From Phycisphaerae bacterium (lineage in GTDB: Bacteria; Planctomycetota; Phycisphaerae; Sedimentisphaerales; SM23-30), in assembly GCA_016342495.1 (NCBI GenBank), contig JAEIOG010000048.1, positions 1 to 36,121 of the forward strand: a DNA stretch of 36,121 nt, given 5' to 3'. Both the position numbers and the translations under genes were made by a program. Below are positions 16,814 to 24,675 of the stretch, piece by piece. The notes beneath the pieces were generated by a model, which was not told the origin of the DNA, did not search any database, and worked only from the letters and a program-made list of their open reading frames with translations. Positions within the stretch are counted from its first letter, which is position 1; each line of letters begins with the position of its first letter.

Positions 16814-16846
16814 AAAAGGCGTGGCAGTGCAAACCACGCCTTTTTT
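16814..16846 (+). terminator. Intrinsic terminator of the DAHP synthase gene
   Basis: A perfect 11-bp stem, AAAAGGCGTGG (16814-16824) with CCACGCCTTTT (16834-16844), a 9-nt loop and a T6 tract at 16841-16846, sits 16 nt after the stop. The A-rich left flank could make it work in both directions. Confidence 0.92.
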
Positions 16847-16930
16847 ATGGTTTAAATCCTGGCAATCAGAGAAATTCATCCTTATCGGGAACCCTGGTTT
16901 ATGGGGTTTTGTTGCGATAATATCATCTTC

Positions 16931-16958
16931 TTGATAAATAATATACTTCTGTTATAAT
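16931..16958 (+). promoter_or_regulatory. Sigma-70-type promoter of the DUF502-ribE pair
   Basis: TTGATA (16931-16936), a 16-nt spacer and a perfect TATAAT (16953-16958). The predicted start near 16965 leaves a leader of about 28 nt containing the GAGG site of the DUF502 gene. Confidence 0.75.
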
Positions 16959-16992
16959 CGGCCGCTTAAGATTAACTTTTTTGAGGATTAAT

Positions 16993-17622
16993 ATGAAAAG
17001 CTTATTTAAGTATTTTGGTCGCGGGCTGTTGTTTTTGATACCGGTTGGTGCCACAATGTATGTAATATATTGGGTTTTTACCAAAATAGGTGGGACAGTC
17101 TGGGATTTAATTGACAAAGACCCTGAAAACGGCATCAATAACTTCTGGGGCTATCTGGTCGGCATTACCGTTACTATCGCGGTAATCTTAACAGCTGGGG
17201 TTTTGACCTCTTTATTCATTACAAAGCCTTTGACCATGCTGGTGGAGAAACTCTTTGGTAAGCTGCCCTTGATTTCCCTGCTGTATTCATCGATCAAAGA
17301 CCTCATAGGCGCTTTTGTGGGCGATCAGAAGAAGTTCGACACTCCGGTTATGGTCGAGCTGATCCCCGGAACTGCCCGCAGCCTCGGTTTTATCACGCGC
17401 AAGAGTATGGAAGTATTAGATCGGCCTGACGATGTTGCTGTTTACTTCCCCCAGAGTTATAATTTCGCCGGCAGCGTCTTGATTATCCCTGCCAATCGGG
17501 TCGAACCGATCGATATGGACAGTTCCGATGTCATGACTTTCATTGTCTCAGGCGGTGTCTCCGGTCTGCACAAGGGAAAACCTGAAGATAAAGAAGGGGT
17601 AGCAAAATGTTCACCGGAATAA
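16993..17622 (+). CDS. DUF502 family membrane protein
   Basis: A 209-aa inner-membrane protein. Two membrane spans (about residues 8-28, GLLFLIPVGATMYVIYWVF, and 52-75, LVGITVTIAVILTAGVLTSL) are followed by a soluble beta-rich domain. The signature parts of DUF502 are present: the PVGATMYV start, LPLISLLYSSIKDLI after the second span, then PGTARSLGFITR, and VYFPQSYNFAGSVLIIP. No biochemical role is established for the family. ATG 16993 is chosen over TTG 16981 because GAGG sits 7 nt upstream. The last 16 nt overlap ribE, so the two are translationally coupled. The last residues (HKGKPEDKEGVAKCSPE) are variable. Confidence 0.93.
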   Translation: MKSLFKYFGRGLLFLIPVGATMYVIYWVFTKIGGTVWDLIDKDPENGINNFWGYLVGITVTIAVILTAGVLTSLFITKPLTMLVEKLFGKLPLISLLYSSIKDLIGAFVGDQKKFDTPVMVELIPGTARSLGFITRKSMEVLDRPDDVAVYFPQSYNFAGSVLIIPANRVEPIDMDSSDVMTFIVSGGVSGLHKGKPEDKEGVAKCSPE

Positions 17623-18254
17623 TTGAAATAACTCAACCGGTTATTGCCATAGCGGCCAGTCCCATCGGCAAAATCATCAACCTTGACCTGGGTTTCTTAG
17701 CTGAAGATGCCAGAGTCGGCGACAGCATTGCCGTCAATGGCGTTTGTCTTACCATTAGCAAACTGCAAGGCACCAAAGCTCACTTTGATGTGATGGCCGA
17801 GACTCTCAAAGTTTCCACTCTGGGCCATTTAGCGGCCGGTGACCGGGTCAATCTGGAAAGGGCGATGGCCGCAGATGGCAGATTCGGCGGCCATATCGTC
17901 CAGGGCCATGTCGATGGCATTGGCAGTATCGAAAGTATCGATAAACAGAACGATCAATATATCATATGGGTCAAAGCCGATGCCAGAGTCATCGCCAACC
18001 TCATCGATAAAGGCTCCGTTGCTATCGATGGCATTAGTTTGACCGTAATAAGTGTGCAAAAAGATAAATTCAATGTCAGCCTGATCCCCACAACCCTGCA
18101 TGAAACTACCCTGCAAAACAAAAAAAACGGCGATAAAGTCAATCTGGAAGCTGATATTATCAGTAAAATGATAAATAAACGCCTCGATACTATCTTAGCC
18201 GGCGAGAAAAGCTCAAATCTCTCGATCAATAAGCTGCGTGAAATGGGATTTTAA
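17607..18254 (+). CDS. ribE: Riboflavin synthase, alpha subunit type
   Basis: A 215-aa enzyme turning two 6,7-dimethyl-8-ribityllumazine molecules into riboflavin, the last step of the pathway. It shows the tandem lumazine-binding barrels. The first starts with the invariant MFTGIIE and has GDSIAVNGVCLT. The second starts with FGGHIVQGHVDGIG (near residue 93) and has GSVAIDGISLTV. A C-terminal helix for trimer formation follows. Length is normal (E. coli 213 aa). The gene begins inside the DUF502 gene with GGGG 7 nt before the ATG. No other rib gene is nearby, so the pathway is scattered in this genome. It ends 27 nt before the stop of the convergent zincin gene, with no clear terminator between. 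Confidence 0.96.
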   Translation: MFTGIIEITQPVIAIAASPIGKIINLDLGFLAEDARVGDSIAVNGVCLTISKLQGTKAHFDVMAETLKVSTLGHLAAGDRVNLERAMAADGRFGGHIVQGHVDGIGSIESIDKQNDQYIIWVKADARVIANLIDKGSVAIDGISLTVISVQKDKFNVSLIPTTLHETTLQNKKNGDKVNLEADIISKMINKRLDTILAGEKSSNLSINKLREMGF

Positions 18255-18281
18255 CTGACATCGACCCCCAATTACCGGGCT

Positions 18282-18827
18282 TTAATGGCTGTCGGCCTTC
18301 AGCCCGCCATAGATACCGCGGTCGCTGGCATTATCTTCATAATAGTCCAGCATGGTCGATGCCTCAATCAGGTTCGATGGCAGGGTGAGAACAACCGTAG
18401 TGAAATAATACCAGATGCCCAGCTCCCGGGCCTGGAAGTTATGGCCTATTTCATGGCTGATAAGGGAATTTACCCAGCGCCTTTTGTTAAGTGCATCATT
18501 GAAAGTATCCAGAGAAACCCAGACCTGATCGGTACAAGGGGCACAGGAATAGCCGGTAACGGCACTGAAGCGCCACGCGCAGAGCCGAATTTCTATCCAG
18601 TCCCGCTGATCTGGAGAAGTGCCCTGGGTTTTGTCAGCGCCTAAGATAATAGTCTCAGCCAGCGGCCCGCAAATGATATCTTTACTGAGGTCATTGAAGG
18701 CACGCGAGAGCCGATGACAGATATTGTCATTGCCAACCTCAGCGGCCTCGGCGAAACTGGCACTGGCAATGCTGATAATCAGTATGGCCAGTGAACTAAG
18801 CAGTTTAAGGTATATAGTAAGCTTCAT
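18282..18827 (-). CDS. Small exported HEIGH-motif (zincin-like) protein
   Basis: A 181-aa protein with a signal peptide (residues 1-29, cleavage near AEAAE). The HExxH zinc motif is SHEIGHNFQ (H125, E126, H129), and an acidic cluster downstream (LIEAS near 155, YYEDNASDRG near 162-171) may supply the third ligand. This order, with a hydrophobic segment between, recalls small M48/minigluzincin-like or DUF-type zincins. I cannot name the family. Five cysteines (C37, C53, C83, C95, C98) suggest disulphides outside the cytoplasm. It has a very good promoter whose -10 lies only 8 nt before the ATG and no SD, so the mRNA is probably leaderless. Convergent with ribE. Peptidase activity is inferred, not shown. 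Confidence 0.7.
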   Translation of the reverse strand: MKLTIYLKLLSSLAILIISIASASFAEAAEVGNDNICHRLSRAFNDLSKDIICGPLAETIILGADKTQGTSPDQRDWIEIRLCAWRFSAVTGYSCAPCTDQVWVSLDTFNDALNKRRWVNSLISHEIGHNFQARELGIWYYFTTVVLTLPSNLIEASTMLDYYEDNASDRGIYGGLKADSH

Positions 18828-18835
18828 AATAAATG

Positions 18836-18865
18836 ATTATAGCACAACCAGCCCCATAAATGCAA
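18836..18865 (-). promoter_or_regulatory. Sigma-70 promoter giving a probable leaderless transcript
   Basis: On the minus strand TTGCAT (18865-18860), an 18-nt spacer and TATAAT (18841-18836). The ATG begins at 18827, 8 nt after the -10, so transcription should start at or within a base or two of the start codon. Confidence 0.7.
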
Positions 18866-18867
18866 GT

Positions 18868-19010
18868 CCCCCAGCTTGAAGCTGCACCCAGCAGGCTGAG
18901 CCTGCACCCTCGTTACATAAGGATCATTGGATGGCGAGTGCTATCGGCGTCGTTGCCGCCTGCATTCGGCTGAATGTCGGGCGCGGGGGACACAGGTCAA
19001 ATAGAAACAA
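18868..19010 (+). repeat. Dispersed modular repeat, direct copy
   Basis: Modules in order: CCCAGCTTGAAGCTG, GCAGGCTGAGCCTGC, GTTACATAAGGATCATTGG, GTCGTTGCCGCCTGCATTC, then ATGTCGGGCGC and GACACAGGTCAAATAGAA. The last phrase matches 8263-8280 almost exactly. Non-coding, between the zincin and Fn3 genes. Confidence 0.85.
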
Positions 19011-19173
19011 TACATATTATCCGCAGATATACGCAGATAAGAGCTGCTTACCAGCAGCAAAGATATATATTTAATATTTTTGTATTTCATCGACGGTCGC
19101 CGATGTCTTATCTGCGTCACAGTGAAACCGGCTGTGCTGGTCTGCGGACAAAAATTCTTGATTCACATCATCG

Positions 19174-19785
19174 TCAAAGAACAGCGATGACGGTATTTGA
19201 TGCCAGGGCTACACCAGCGGGGTTGGTGGCGGTGACGGTGTATTCTAATTGGGCCCCGCGCGGTTGATCGGAGAGCTGACAGCCGATTTCATAGCTGGTA
19301 GCTACCTGAACCCAGGGGCTAAAGACTCCACTGGCCTCTTCGATTCTTCTGGCAATAATATAACTGGCTACCTTGCCGCCGGTTAAGGGTTTATCCCATT
19401 TGAAAGTGATATTGCCGGGGCCCTGTACGACAGCGACAAAGTTTTCAACCTGACCCGGCGGGCTAAGCGGAACCGGCGGTGCCGGGGGAGCCCAGCCGAT
19501 CAGATAGAGTTTTTCGGGCGTATCGACATTATCTAAGATTGCATGTTTGATATCGACCCGCATCAGTTTGACCAGAGCCTTATACTTGGCTGTTTTGTCA
19601 GCGACGGCCTCGTGATAGGTTCCTTTGGCCGTTTCGACACTGCTGCAGGCCGCTAGATACTCGCTTTGAGCCGTTGCCAGAGCTGCCGGGTCGATACTGG
19701 GGAAATCTGTTGGATGAGCTGCCAGACCGGAGTTCATACTGTTAGCTAAGATAGCTACATCGTTTTGGTTAGTAGGGAATTGCAT
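19174..19785 (-). CDS. Fibronectin type III domain protein
   Basis: A 203-aa protein without a signal peptide. Residues 1-95 are helical (ATAQSEYLAACSSVETAKGTY). A proline-rich linker (WAPPAPPVPLSPPGQ) leads to one fibronectin type III domain over about residues 110-203. That domain has the usual WDKP, a TGGKVASYII strand and LEYTVTATNPAG near the end. Fn3 domains mediate binding; the partner is unknown. GAGG and AAGGA lie 3-8 nt before the ATG. Proteins with this helical-plus-Fn3 layout occur in planctomycete-type genomes, often as strain-specific genes. No neighbour explains its role. Its antisense strand has a 97-codon frame (18974-19267) that I regard as spurious. Confidence 0.75.
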   Translation of the reverse strand: MQFPTNQNDVAILANSMNSGLAAHPTDFPSIDPAALATAQSEYLAACSSVETAKGTYHEAVADKTAKYKALVKLMRVDIKHAILDNVDTPEKLYLIGWAPPAPPVPLSPPGQVENFVAVVQGPGNITFKWDKPLTGGKVASYIIARRIEEASGVFSPWVQVATSYEIGCQLSDQPRGAQLEYTVTATNPAGVALASNTVIAVL

Positions 19786-20128
19786 AGTCCTTACCTCGAA
19801 AAAAAAAGTTTTGAATTTGATTTATCCCCCGCTGCCGGATCACGGATCGGGTGCTTGAGGGCAAATCGTTTTTTTTACGCGGTGTAGATCAAGTTGCTGT
19901 GCTATTTTGAATATTGGCAAATTGCTCAGAGTAGTTTAATTATTTTCATGGGAAAAATTTGATGGCATTACTGTCTGACATCGCTGAGAAAAATTCAGCG
20001 GCATTGGCAATACTGATAAACCCTTTTTGCCTGCTGACATTATCAAGTTGTCCAGCTTAAAAAAATTATCCGCCAGTTTCATATCTACCGGCGATTGTCC
20101 CATAACCAAAAACAAAACAGTAAGAATC

Positions 20129-20359
20129 GTGCCCGATTATGTCTCTGGCGCCCACGATTCTATCTCTGGCCGACACGATTCTGTCAGAATTCACGTCGAT
20201 TCTATCTCTGGCCGACTCGATTCTGACAGAATTCACGTGAAATCAGAAAGAATTCACGTCGATTATGTCTCTGACGCACTCGATTCTGTCAGAATCGCCC
20301 TCAATTATTACTCTCACCGACACGATTCTGTCTCTGGCAAACACAATTATCTCAGTTTT
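20129..20359 (+). repeat. Array of eleven 21-bp degenerate tandem units encoding a heptapeptide repeat
   Basis: Eleven contiguous 21-bp units, with a decayed twelfth at 20108-20128, share the pattern NNCNCGATTCTRTCTCTGGC. Alternate units end in CAGAATT instead of TCTGGC, giving two interleaved subtypes. Only one of the six frames is open through the whole array, and it spells a heptad of the form [RAH][HVL]D[SY][VI][SR][GI] (for example AHDSISG, RHDSVRI, HVDSISG). The open frame runs about 20027-20377 but has only a TTG start without an SD. There are no spacers, so it is not a CRISPR array. It could be a decayed small repeat-protein gene or a recombination product. Confidence 0.75.
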
Positions 20360-20405
20360 AAGCCTGCTTTTATCTGATGTCAGCTGGATTTTGGCCTTTT
20401 TGACT

Positions 20406-20434
20406 TTGACAGAGGCAGTAATTGGCTTTAATAT
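20406..20434 (+). promoter_or_regulatory. Sigma-70-type promoter of the TPR gene
   Basis: TTGACA (20406-20411), a 17-nt spacer, TAATAT (20429-20434). It lies after the 21-bp array, so the TPR transcript should not include the array. The leader is about 44 nt. Confidence 0.65.
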
Positions 20435-20484
20435 TATAGCATTAAGTCAAATGGAAATGTTTTAATGGTTTGTGGAGTTTGGTG

Positions 20485-21141
20485 ATGATGAAGTATAGCT
20501 TGATAATGATGTCTTTGGCTTTGTTTGCAGCTTGCATGATGCTGCGAGTTTCTTGTGATAAGAAACATGACAAGATTCAGAGCCGTATATATTGCCAGGA
20601 TGGCAAGCAGGCTTATCTAGATGGTGACTTGGATGCCGCCATTGATTATTATTGCAAGGCGATTGATTGTGACCCAAGTTGTGCAGATGCTTATCACAGA
20701 CGTGCCTGGCTATATATGTTTCTCGATGAATATGATAAGGTCATCAGCGATTCTACTGAAGCAATTAAACTTGACTCCAAGATTTCTGACGCCTATTTTA
20801 TCCGGGGAGATTCCTATTTATTAACCTGTCATTATGAAAAAGCTATTGAAGATTTTAATAAATGCATTGAGCTTGATCCTTATCTGGCTTTTGTTTATTA
20901 TGATCGGGCCCAGGCGTATCAAAAACTGGGTGAAAATGACAAGGCCATCGCTGATTATACCCATACAATTGAGACAATGTCAGTGAATGAAGCTGATAAG
21001 TTTTATCTTGCCATGGCTTATTTCCATCGGGCCCAGCTATATGATCAAAAGGGCGACCATGACGCCGCTGATGCCGACCGGGCCAGGGCTATCGCCCTTG
21101 ATCCAGAGCTAGCTGAACCACCGACTCCTGTAAATGAATAA
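20485..21141 (+). CDS. Exported TPR-repeat protein
   Basis: A 218-aa protein. An N-terminal hydrophobic stretch (residues 4-20, YSLIMMSLALFAAC) with Cys17 is either a signal peptide or an imperfect lipobox. It is followed by four to five tetratricopeptide repeats from about residue 36 to 210, each with the A/G/Y/A/A/P pattern (GDLDAAIDYYCKAIDCDPS, DEYDKVISDSTEAIKLDSK, YEKAIEDFNKCIELDPY, NDKAIADYTHTIE). TPR units form protein-binding superhelices; no partner is implied by the neighbours. The ATG at 20485 is chosen because GGAG (20474-20477) sits 7 nt upstream. It has its own promoter and is convergent with mutS across a repeat copy. Confidence 0.85.
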   Translation: MMKYSLIMMSLALFAACMMLRVSCDKKHDKIQSRIYCQDGKQAYLDGDLDAAIDYYCKAIDCDPSCADAYHRRAWLYMFLDEYDKVISDSTEAIKLDSKISDAYFIRGDSYLLTCHYEKAIEDFNKCIELDPYLAFVYYDRAQAYQKLGENDKAIADYTHTIETMSVNEADKFYLAMAYFHRAQLYDQKGDHDAADADRARAIALDPELAEPPTPVNE

Positions 21142-21164
21142 ATTACTCTCCGGCATATCCCATT

Positions 21165-21306
21165 AATCGTGGTTAATCGGCGTAAAACATTAAGTTGGCA
21201 GTTCCGAAAGAAACCTGTCTCACACGCCAGAGATCATCCGGCACCAGCGCCCAGCGGAAGCGGCAAAGCCACCAACTGGTGATGGTTATGTAAGCAGCAT
21301 GCAGGC
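21165..21306 (-). repeat. Dispersed modular repeat, inverted partial copy
   Basis: Read on the minus strand: AGACTGAGCCTGC, GCTTACATAACCATCACCAG, CCGCTTCCGCTGGGCGCTG, then GGATGATCTCT. The first three parts match the 7.8-8.4 kb block; the GGATGATCTCT part matches the 6.5 kb copy. The phrase TAATCGTGGTTAATCGGCG just before it belongs to a second, shorter repeat type. It fills the gap between the convergent TPR and mutS genes. Confidence 0.7.
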
Positions 21307-23985
21307 TCAGTCTGCCTCTAATTGGGACTTGATTTCATGTAATAGATTGATGGCATCCATGGGTGTCAGGTTGTTTAGGTCTATATCCCGCAGCTTTTCC
21401 AGGATCGGGTCCGGCTCGATATTATCAAAGAGCAGCATCTGGCCGGTGGGGTTGGCCTTTTCGAGTCTGCCACCCAGCTGGGGCCGATGGGCTTCTCTGG
21501 CAAAGTTGTTTTCGAGCTCTTCGAGAATCTCTTTACTGCGTTTAATGACATTGCCGGGGATACCAGCCAGTTTAGCGACATGGACACCATAGCTTTTATC
21601 GGTGCGACCTTCGATTATTTTGTGCAGAAAGACCACATCATCTTTCCATTCCCGGACCGCGACATTATAATTGACTATATTACTCAGGATATCGGCCAGC
21701 TCGGTGATCTCATGGTAATGAGTGGCAAAGAGAGTGCGGCAGGCGATATTGGTGGCGATATGTTCGGTGATGGCCCAGGCCAGTGAAAGGCCATCATAGG
21801 TGCTGGTGCCCCGGCCAACCTCATCTAAAATGACAATAGAGCGGTCGGTGGCATTATTAATGATATTGGCGGTCTCGACCATCTCGACCATAAAGGTGGA
21901 CTGGCCGCGATTGAGCTCATCGCTGGCACCGACCCGGGTGAAGATCCGGTCAGCCAAGCCGATCTGGGCACTTTTAGCCGGGATGAAGCTGCCCATGTGA
22001 GCCATCAGAACCAGTAAGGCCGTCTGACGGATATATGTACTTTTGCCGGCCATATTGGGCCCGGTGATAATTGCCAGATCACCGCTGTTAGAGTTTTTAC
22101 TTTTGCCTAAGGCGACATCATTGGGGACAAAACCGCTGCCTAAGGTGACATCTAAGACCGGATGGCGGCCATCGATGATTGTCATATCCTTATCGTTGTG
22201 TATGACCGGGCGACAATAGTTGCGGTTGCGGGCGATATGGGCCAGGGCCGCTAAGATATCGATCTGGGCGATGGCATCGGCGACCTGCTGAAGGTGCAGA
22301 GTCTCTGCGGCGATCTGTTTGCGAATCTCCTGAAACATTTGTTCTTCTAATTGCTTGCAGCGATGCTGAGCGGTCAGGGCATCGGTCTCATATTCCTTCA
22401 GTTCACTGGTAATATAACGCTCGGCATTTTTTAATGTCTGCTTGCGGACGAAATCCAGCGGCACCTTGGCGGTATGTAAGTGGGATACTTCGATATAATA
22501 GCCAAAGACTTTGTTATAGCCGGCCTTGAGCGTGGGTATGCCGGTGGCTTCGATGAGTTTTTGCTGGTAATTAGCCAGCCAGGTGCGGCCATCCTGACAA
22601 AGTGAACGCAGCCGATCAATTTCGGCATTGAAACCTTTGTTGATAATCCCGCCATCGCGGATACTCAGGGGCGCATCAGCTGATATCGCTGCCTCGATGG
22701 CATCGGCTAAGCTGTCCAGCGTATCGCATTGATTCATTAAGGTGATAAGTAGCTCCCCTGAGCACTGATTTAAGACCTTGCGGATCGCCGGCAGCTGACG
22801 AAGTGCCTGAGCTAAGCCCAAAAGATCGCGCGGGTTGGCCCTACCGGTGCTGATGCGGGCAGTTATCCGCTCGATATCGGTGACATCTTTTAAGGTGAGC
22901 CTTAACTGATCCCGCAGGGCATCTAATTGTACCAGTTCGGCGATGGAATCCTGACGCAACTGGATTTGAGCGAGGTTATTTAAGGGATAGCAGACCCAGT
23001 GACGCAGTTTGCGGGTGCCCATGGCGGTGGCGGTTTCATTAATGCTATCGAGAAATGATCCGGCGGTGGTATTATCCCGCAGGGTGCGCTCAACTTCTAA
23101 TGATCGCAGGGTGGTTTGGTCCAGTTGTAAGAAGTTTTCCCGCTGTACCTTATGCAAACCGGCGATATGGCCGAGCTGAACCTTTTGAGTTTCGTTGAGA
23201 TATTCCAGAACCACCCCGGCGGCGGCTATACTGGCATCGGCATGCTCAAAACCAAAGCCAGCCAGCGAGGCGGTGCTGAAGTGTTTTTTGAGTATGTCAC
23301 TGCCATGGCTGATATCAAAGGCCCAACCGGGTCTTTTGGATGTAACCGCACCGACAGTATCGCTGAGCTGGTCAATAAAGGCCTTGGGGCAGGCATCGGT
23401 GTCATCGCTAATGAGACATTCAGCAGGGCGAAGCCGGACCAGTTCATCAATTATGTAACGAGCTTCGATGTATTGGGCATAAAACTGCCCGGTAGACATC
23501 TCCACCCAGGCAAGTCCTGCCTTTTCCTTATTGCCCTGGTTTTTAGCGTGCTTGCCGGTGAGACTGCGATCAAAGCAAATCGCCGCCAGAAAGTTGCCCT
23601 TGCCTTCATCCAGCAGGTTTTCTTCAGTTAGGGTACCGGGAGTGATTAATCGAACGACATCCCGCTTGACAACGCCCTTGGCCTGGGCGGGATCTTCGAC
23701 CTGTTCGCAAATTGCGACCTTGTAATTGGCTTTTACTAGCTTGCCGAGATAGCTGCCTAAGGCGTGATAGGGGATGCCGGCCAGCGGAATCGGATTATCA
23801 CTTTTACTATTGCGGCTGGTGAGAGAGATACCCAGTACCCTGGAGCAAATTTTGGCATCTTCATAGAAAGTTTCATAAAAATCGCCCATGCGGAAGAATA
23901 ATACCGCATCTTTATATTGATCCTTGAAATGCATATACTGTTGCATCGCTGGGGTGAGCCTGGGCTTTGGTTTATTTTCGGTCAT
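21307..23985 (-). CDS. mutS: DNA mismatch repair protein MutS
   Basis: An 892-aa mismatch-recognition ATPase of the MutS1 type. Domain I carries the mismatch-probing F-x-E (F36, E38 in MGDFYETF), at the same residue numbers as in E. coli. Connector, lever and clamp domains follow. The ATPase has Walker A GPNMAGKST (642-650), Walker B DEVGRGTSTYDG and the ATHYHEIT segment. A helix-turn-helix and a short C-terminal part end the protein. It binds mispairs as a dimer and recruits MutL; no mutL is in the window. The start is supported by domain completeness; the SD (AGAG) is weak. Length is slightly above the usual 850-880 aa. It appears monocistronic. Confidence 0.98.
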   Translation of the reverse strand: MTENKPKPRLTPAMQQYMHFKDQYKDAVLFFRMGDFYETFYEDAKICSRVLGISLTSRNSKSDNPIPLAGIPYHALGSYLGKLVKANYKVAICEQVEDPAQAKGVVKRDVVRLITPGTLTEENLLDEGKGNFLAAICFDRSLTGKHAKNQGNKEKAGLAWVEMSTGQFYAQYIEARYIIDELVRLRPAECLISDDTDACPKAFIDQLSDTVGAVTSKRPGWAFDISHGSDILKKHFSTASLAGFGFEHADASIAAAGVVLEYLNETQKVQLGHIAGLHKVQRENFLQLDQTTLRSLEVERTLRDNTTAGSFLDSINETATAMGTRKLRHWVCYPLNNLAQIQLRQDSIAELVQLDALRDQLRLTLKDVTDIERITARISTGRANPRDLLGLAQALRQLPAIRKVLNQCSGELLITLMNQCDTLDSLADAIEAAISADAPLSIRDGGIINKGFNAEIDRLRSLCQDGRTWLANYQQKLIEATGIPTLKAGYNKVFGYYIEVSHLHTAKVPLDFVRKQTLKNAERYITSELKEYETDALTAQHRCKQLEEQMFQEIRKQIAAETLHLQQVADAIAQIDILAALAHIARNRNYCRPVIHNDKDMTIIDGRHPVLDVTLGSGFVPNDVALGKSKNSNSGDLAIITGPNMAGKSTYIRQTALLVLMAHMGSFIPAKSAQIGLADRIFTRVGASDELNRGQSTFMVEMVETANIINNATDRSIVILDEVGRGTSTYDGLSLAWAITEHIATNIACRTLFATHYHEITELADILSNIVNYNVAVREWKDDVVFLHKIIEGRTDKSYGVHVAKLAGIPGNVIKRSKEILEELENNFAREAHRPQLGGRLEKANPTGQMLLFDNIEPDPILEKLRDIDLNNLTPMDAINLLHEIKSQLEAD

Positions 23986-24222
23986 TGCATATCTCTATAT
24001 GTAAATATTGGGTTAAATACTGTTTGGTATTTGTAAGTTGCTGTAAATAAAGACTTTAACTTTAAAAAAAGTGTTTTTATTGAACCTCAAATATTAACCG
24101 AATATGGATCTATTATCCAGCCAAAACCCCAACTTTTATCAGGTCGGGTAAAAATCCTGTCAAAACAAGCTTTTCGGCAGTTTTGAATTGTTAGTTATCA
24201 GCTTTTAATTATCAAATTGATA

Positions 24223-24250
24223 TTGACAACCCCTTTTATAACGCTATAAT
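24223..24250 (+). promoter_or_regulatory. Consensus sigma-70 promoter of the 77-aa basic protein gene
   Basis: Both hexamers are perfect: TTGACA (24223-24228) and TATAAT (24245-24250), 16 nt apart. It is the best promoter match in the window. The predicted start near 24257 leaves an 82-nt leader. Confidence 0.9.
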
Positions 24251-24291
24251 GTGTAATTCACTGTTAATTGTAGAAAAATATAAATAATTAC

Positions 24292-24339
24292 ATGGCCGCT
24301 CTATTTGGCCAATATGGAAAGTTACAGGAGTTAAAATAA
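24292..24339 (+). CDS. Possible 15-codon leader peptide overlapping the basic protein start
   Basis: ATG at 24292 opens a frame of 15 codons (MAALFGQYGKLQELK). Its TAA stop shares its last A with the ATG of the next gene (TAATG). It lies wholly within the predicted leader of the consensus promoter. There is no SD before this ATG, so translation is uncertain, but the overlap geometry is typical of translational coupling. Too short for homology reasoning; chance cannot be excluded. Confidence 0.3.
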   Translation: MAALFGQYGKLQELK

Positions 24340-24572
24340 TGGGTCAGAGACGTGACAGACTTGATGGTCGTTTAGCTCGCCAAAAGAGTACTCGTATTAG
24401 AAAATCAACAGTAAAAGAACTGGAACGCGGTCGCCGCGAAAGCCAGATGCTTGAACTGTTGAAAGGCAGCTCGGCACCATATTCGCCAGCAGTTATGAAC
24501 TGGGTTAGCGTACAGCTTGGCAAAAAGACTGCCAGAGTAACCGAAGCAGATATCAAAACTCTGATTGCTTAA
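24339..24572 (+). CDS. Unrecognised 77-aa basic protein, probably highly expressed
   Basis: A small protein with a strongly basic N-terminal half (MGQRRDRLDGRLARQKSTRI, then RKSTVKELERGRRES) and a C-terminal part with AVMNWVSVQLGKK and TEADIKTLIA that looks helical. No signal peptide, membrane span or cysteine is present. Composition and size suggest a nucleic-acid- or ribosome-associated protein, but I recognise no family and it does not resemble bS20 or bS21. Support for a real gene is strong: a consensus promoter 89 nt upstream, GGAG 8 nt before the ATG, and an intrinsic terminator 43 nt after the stop. The promoter and terminator quality suggest abundant monocistronic expression. A 15-codon upstream frame overlaps its start. 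Confidence 0.8.
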   Translation: MGQRRDRLDGRLARQKSTRIRKSTVKELERGRRESQMLELLKGSSAPYSPAVMNWVSVQLGKKTARVTEADIKTLIA

Positions 24573-24615
24573 TGTTACTGGCTATTGCATTGGCAATATC
24601 ACCGATATAAAAATT

Positions 24616-24654
24616 AAAGGACAGCTTATCTTATGATATGGCTGTCCTTTTTTT
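24616..24654 (+). terminator. Intrinsic terminator between the basic protein gene and purU
   Basis: AAAGGACAGC (24616-24625) pairs perfectly with GCTGTCCTTT (24641-24650), with a 15-nt loop and a T7 tract ending at 24654. The opposite strand also has T-rich sequence after the stem, so it may serve the convergent purU operon too. Confidence 0.9.
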
Positions 24655-24675
24655 AATTGTGCATCAGGGGGGCTG

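Noticed and set aside
18974-19267. 97-codon plus-strand frame
   Set aside because: It spans a repeat copy and the antisense of the Fn3 gene; the Fn3 reading is far better supported.
20129-20359. CRISPR-like array
   Set aside because: The 21-bp units are contiguous, with no unique spacers, and diverge from one another; there are no cas genes nearby.
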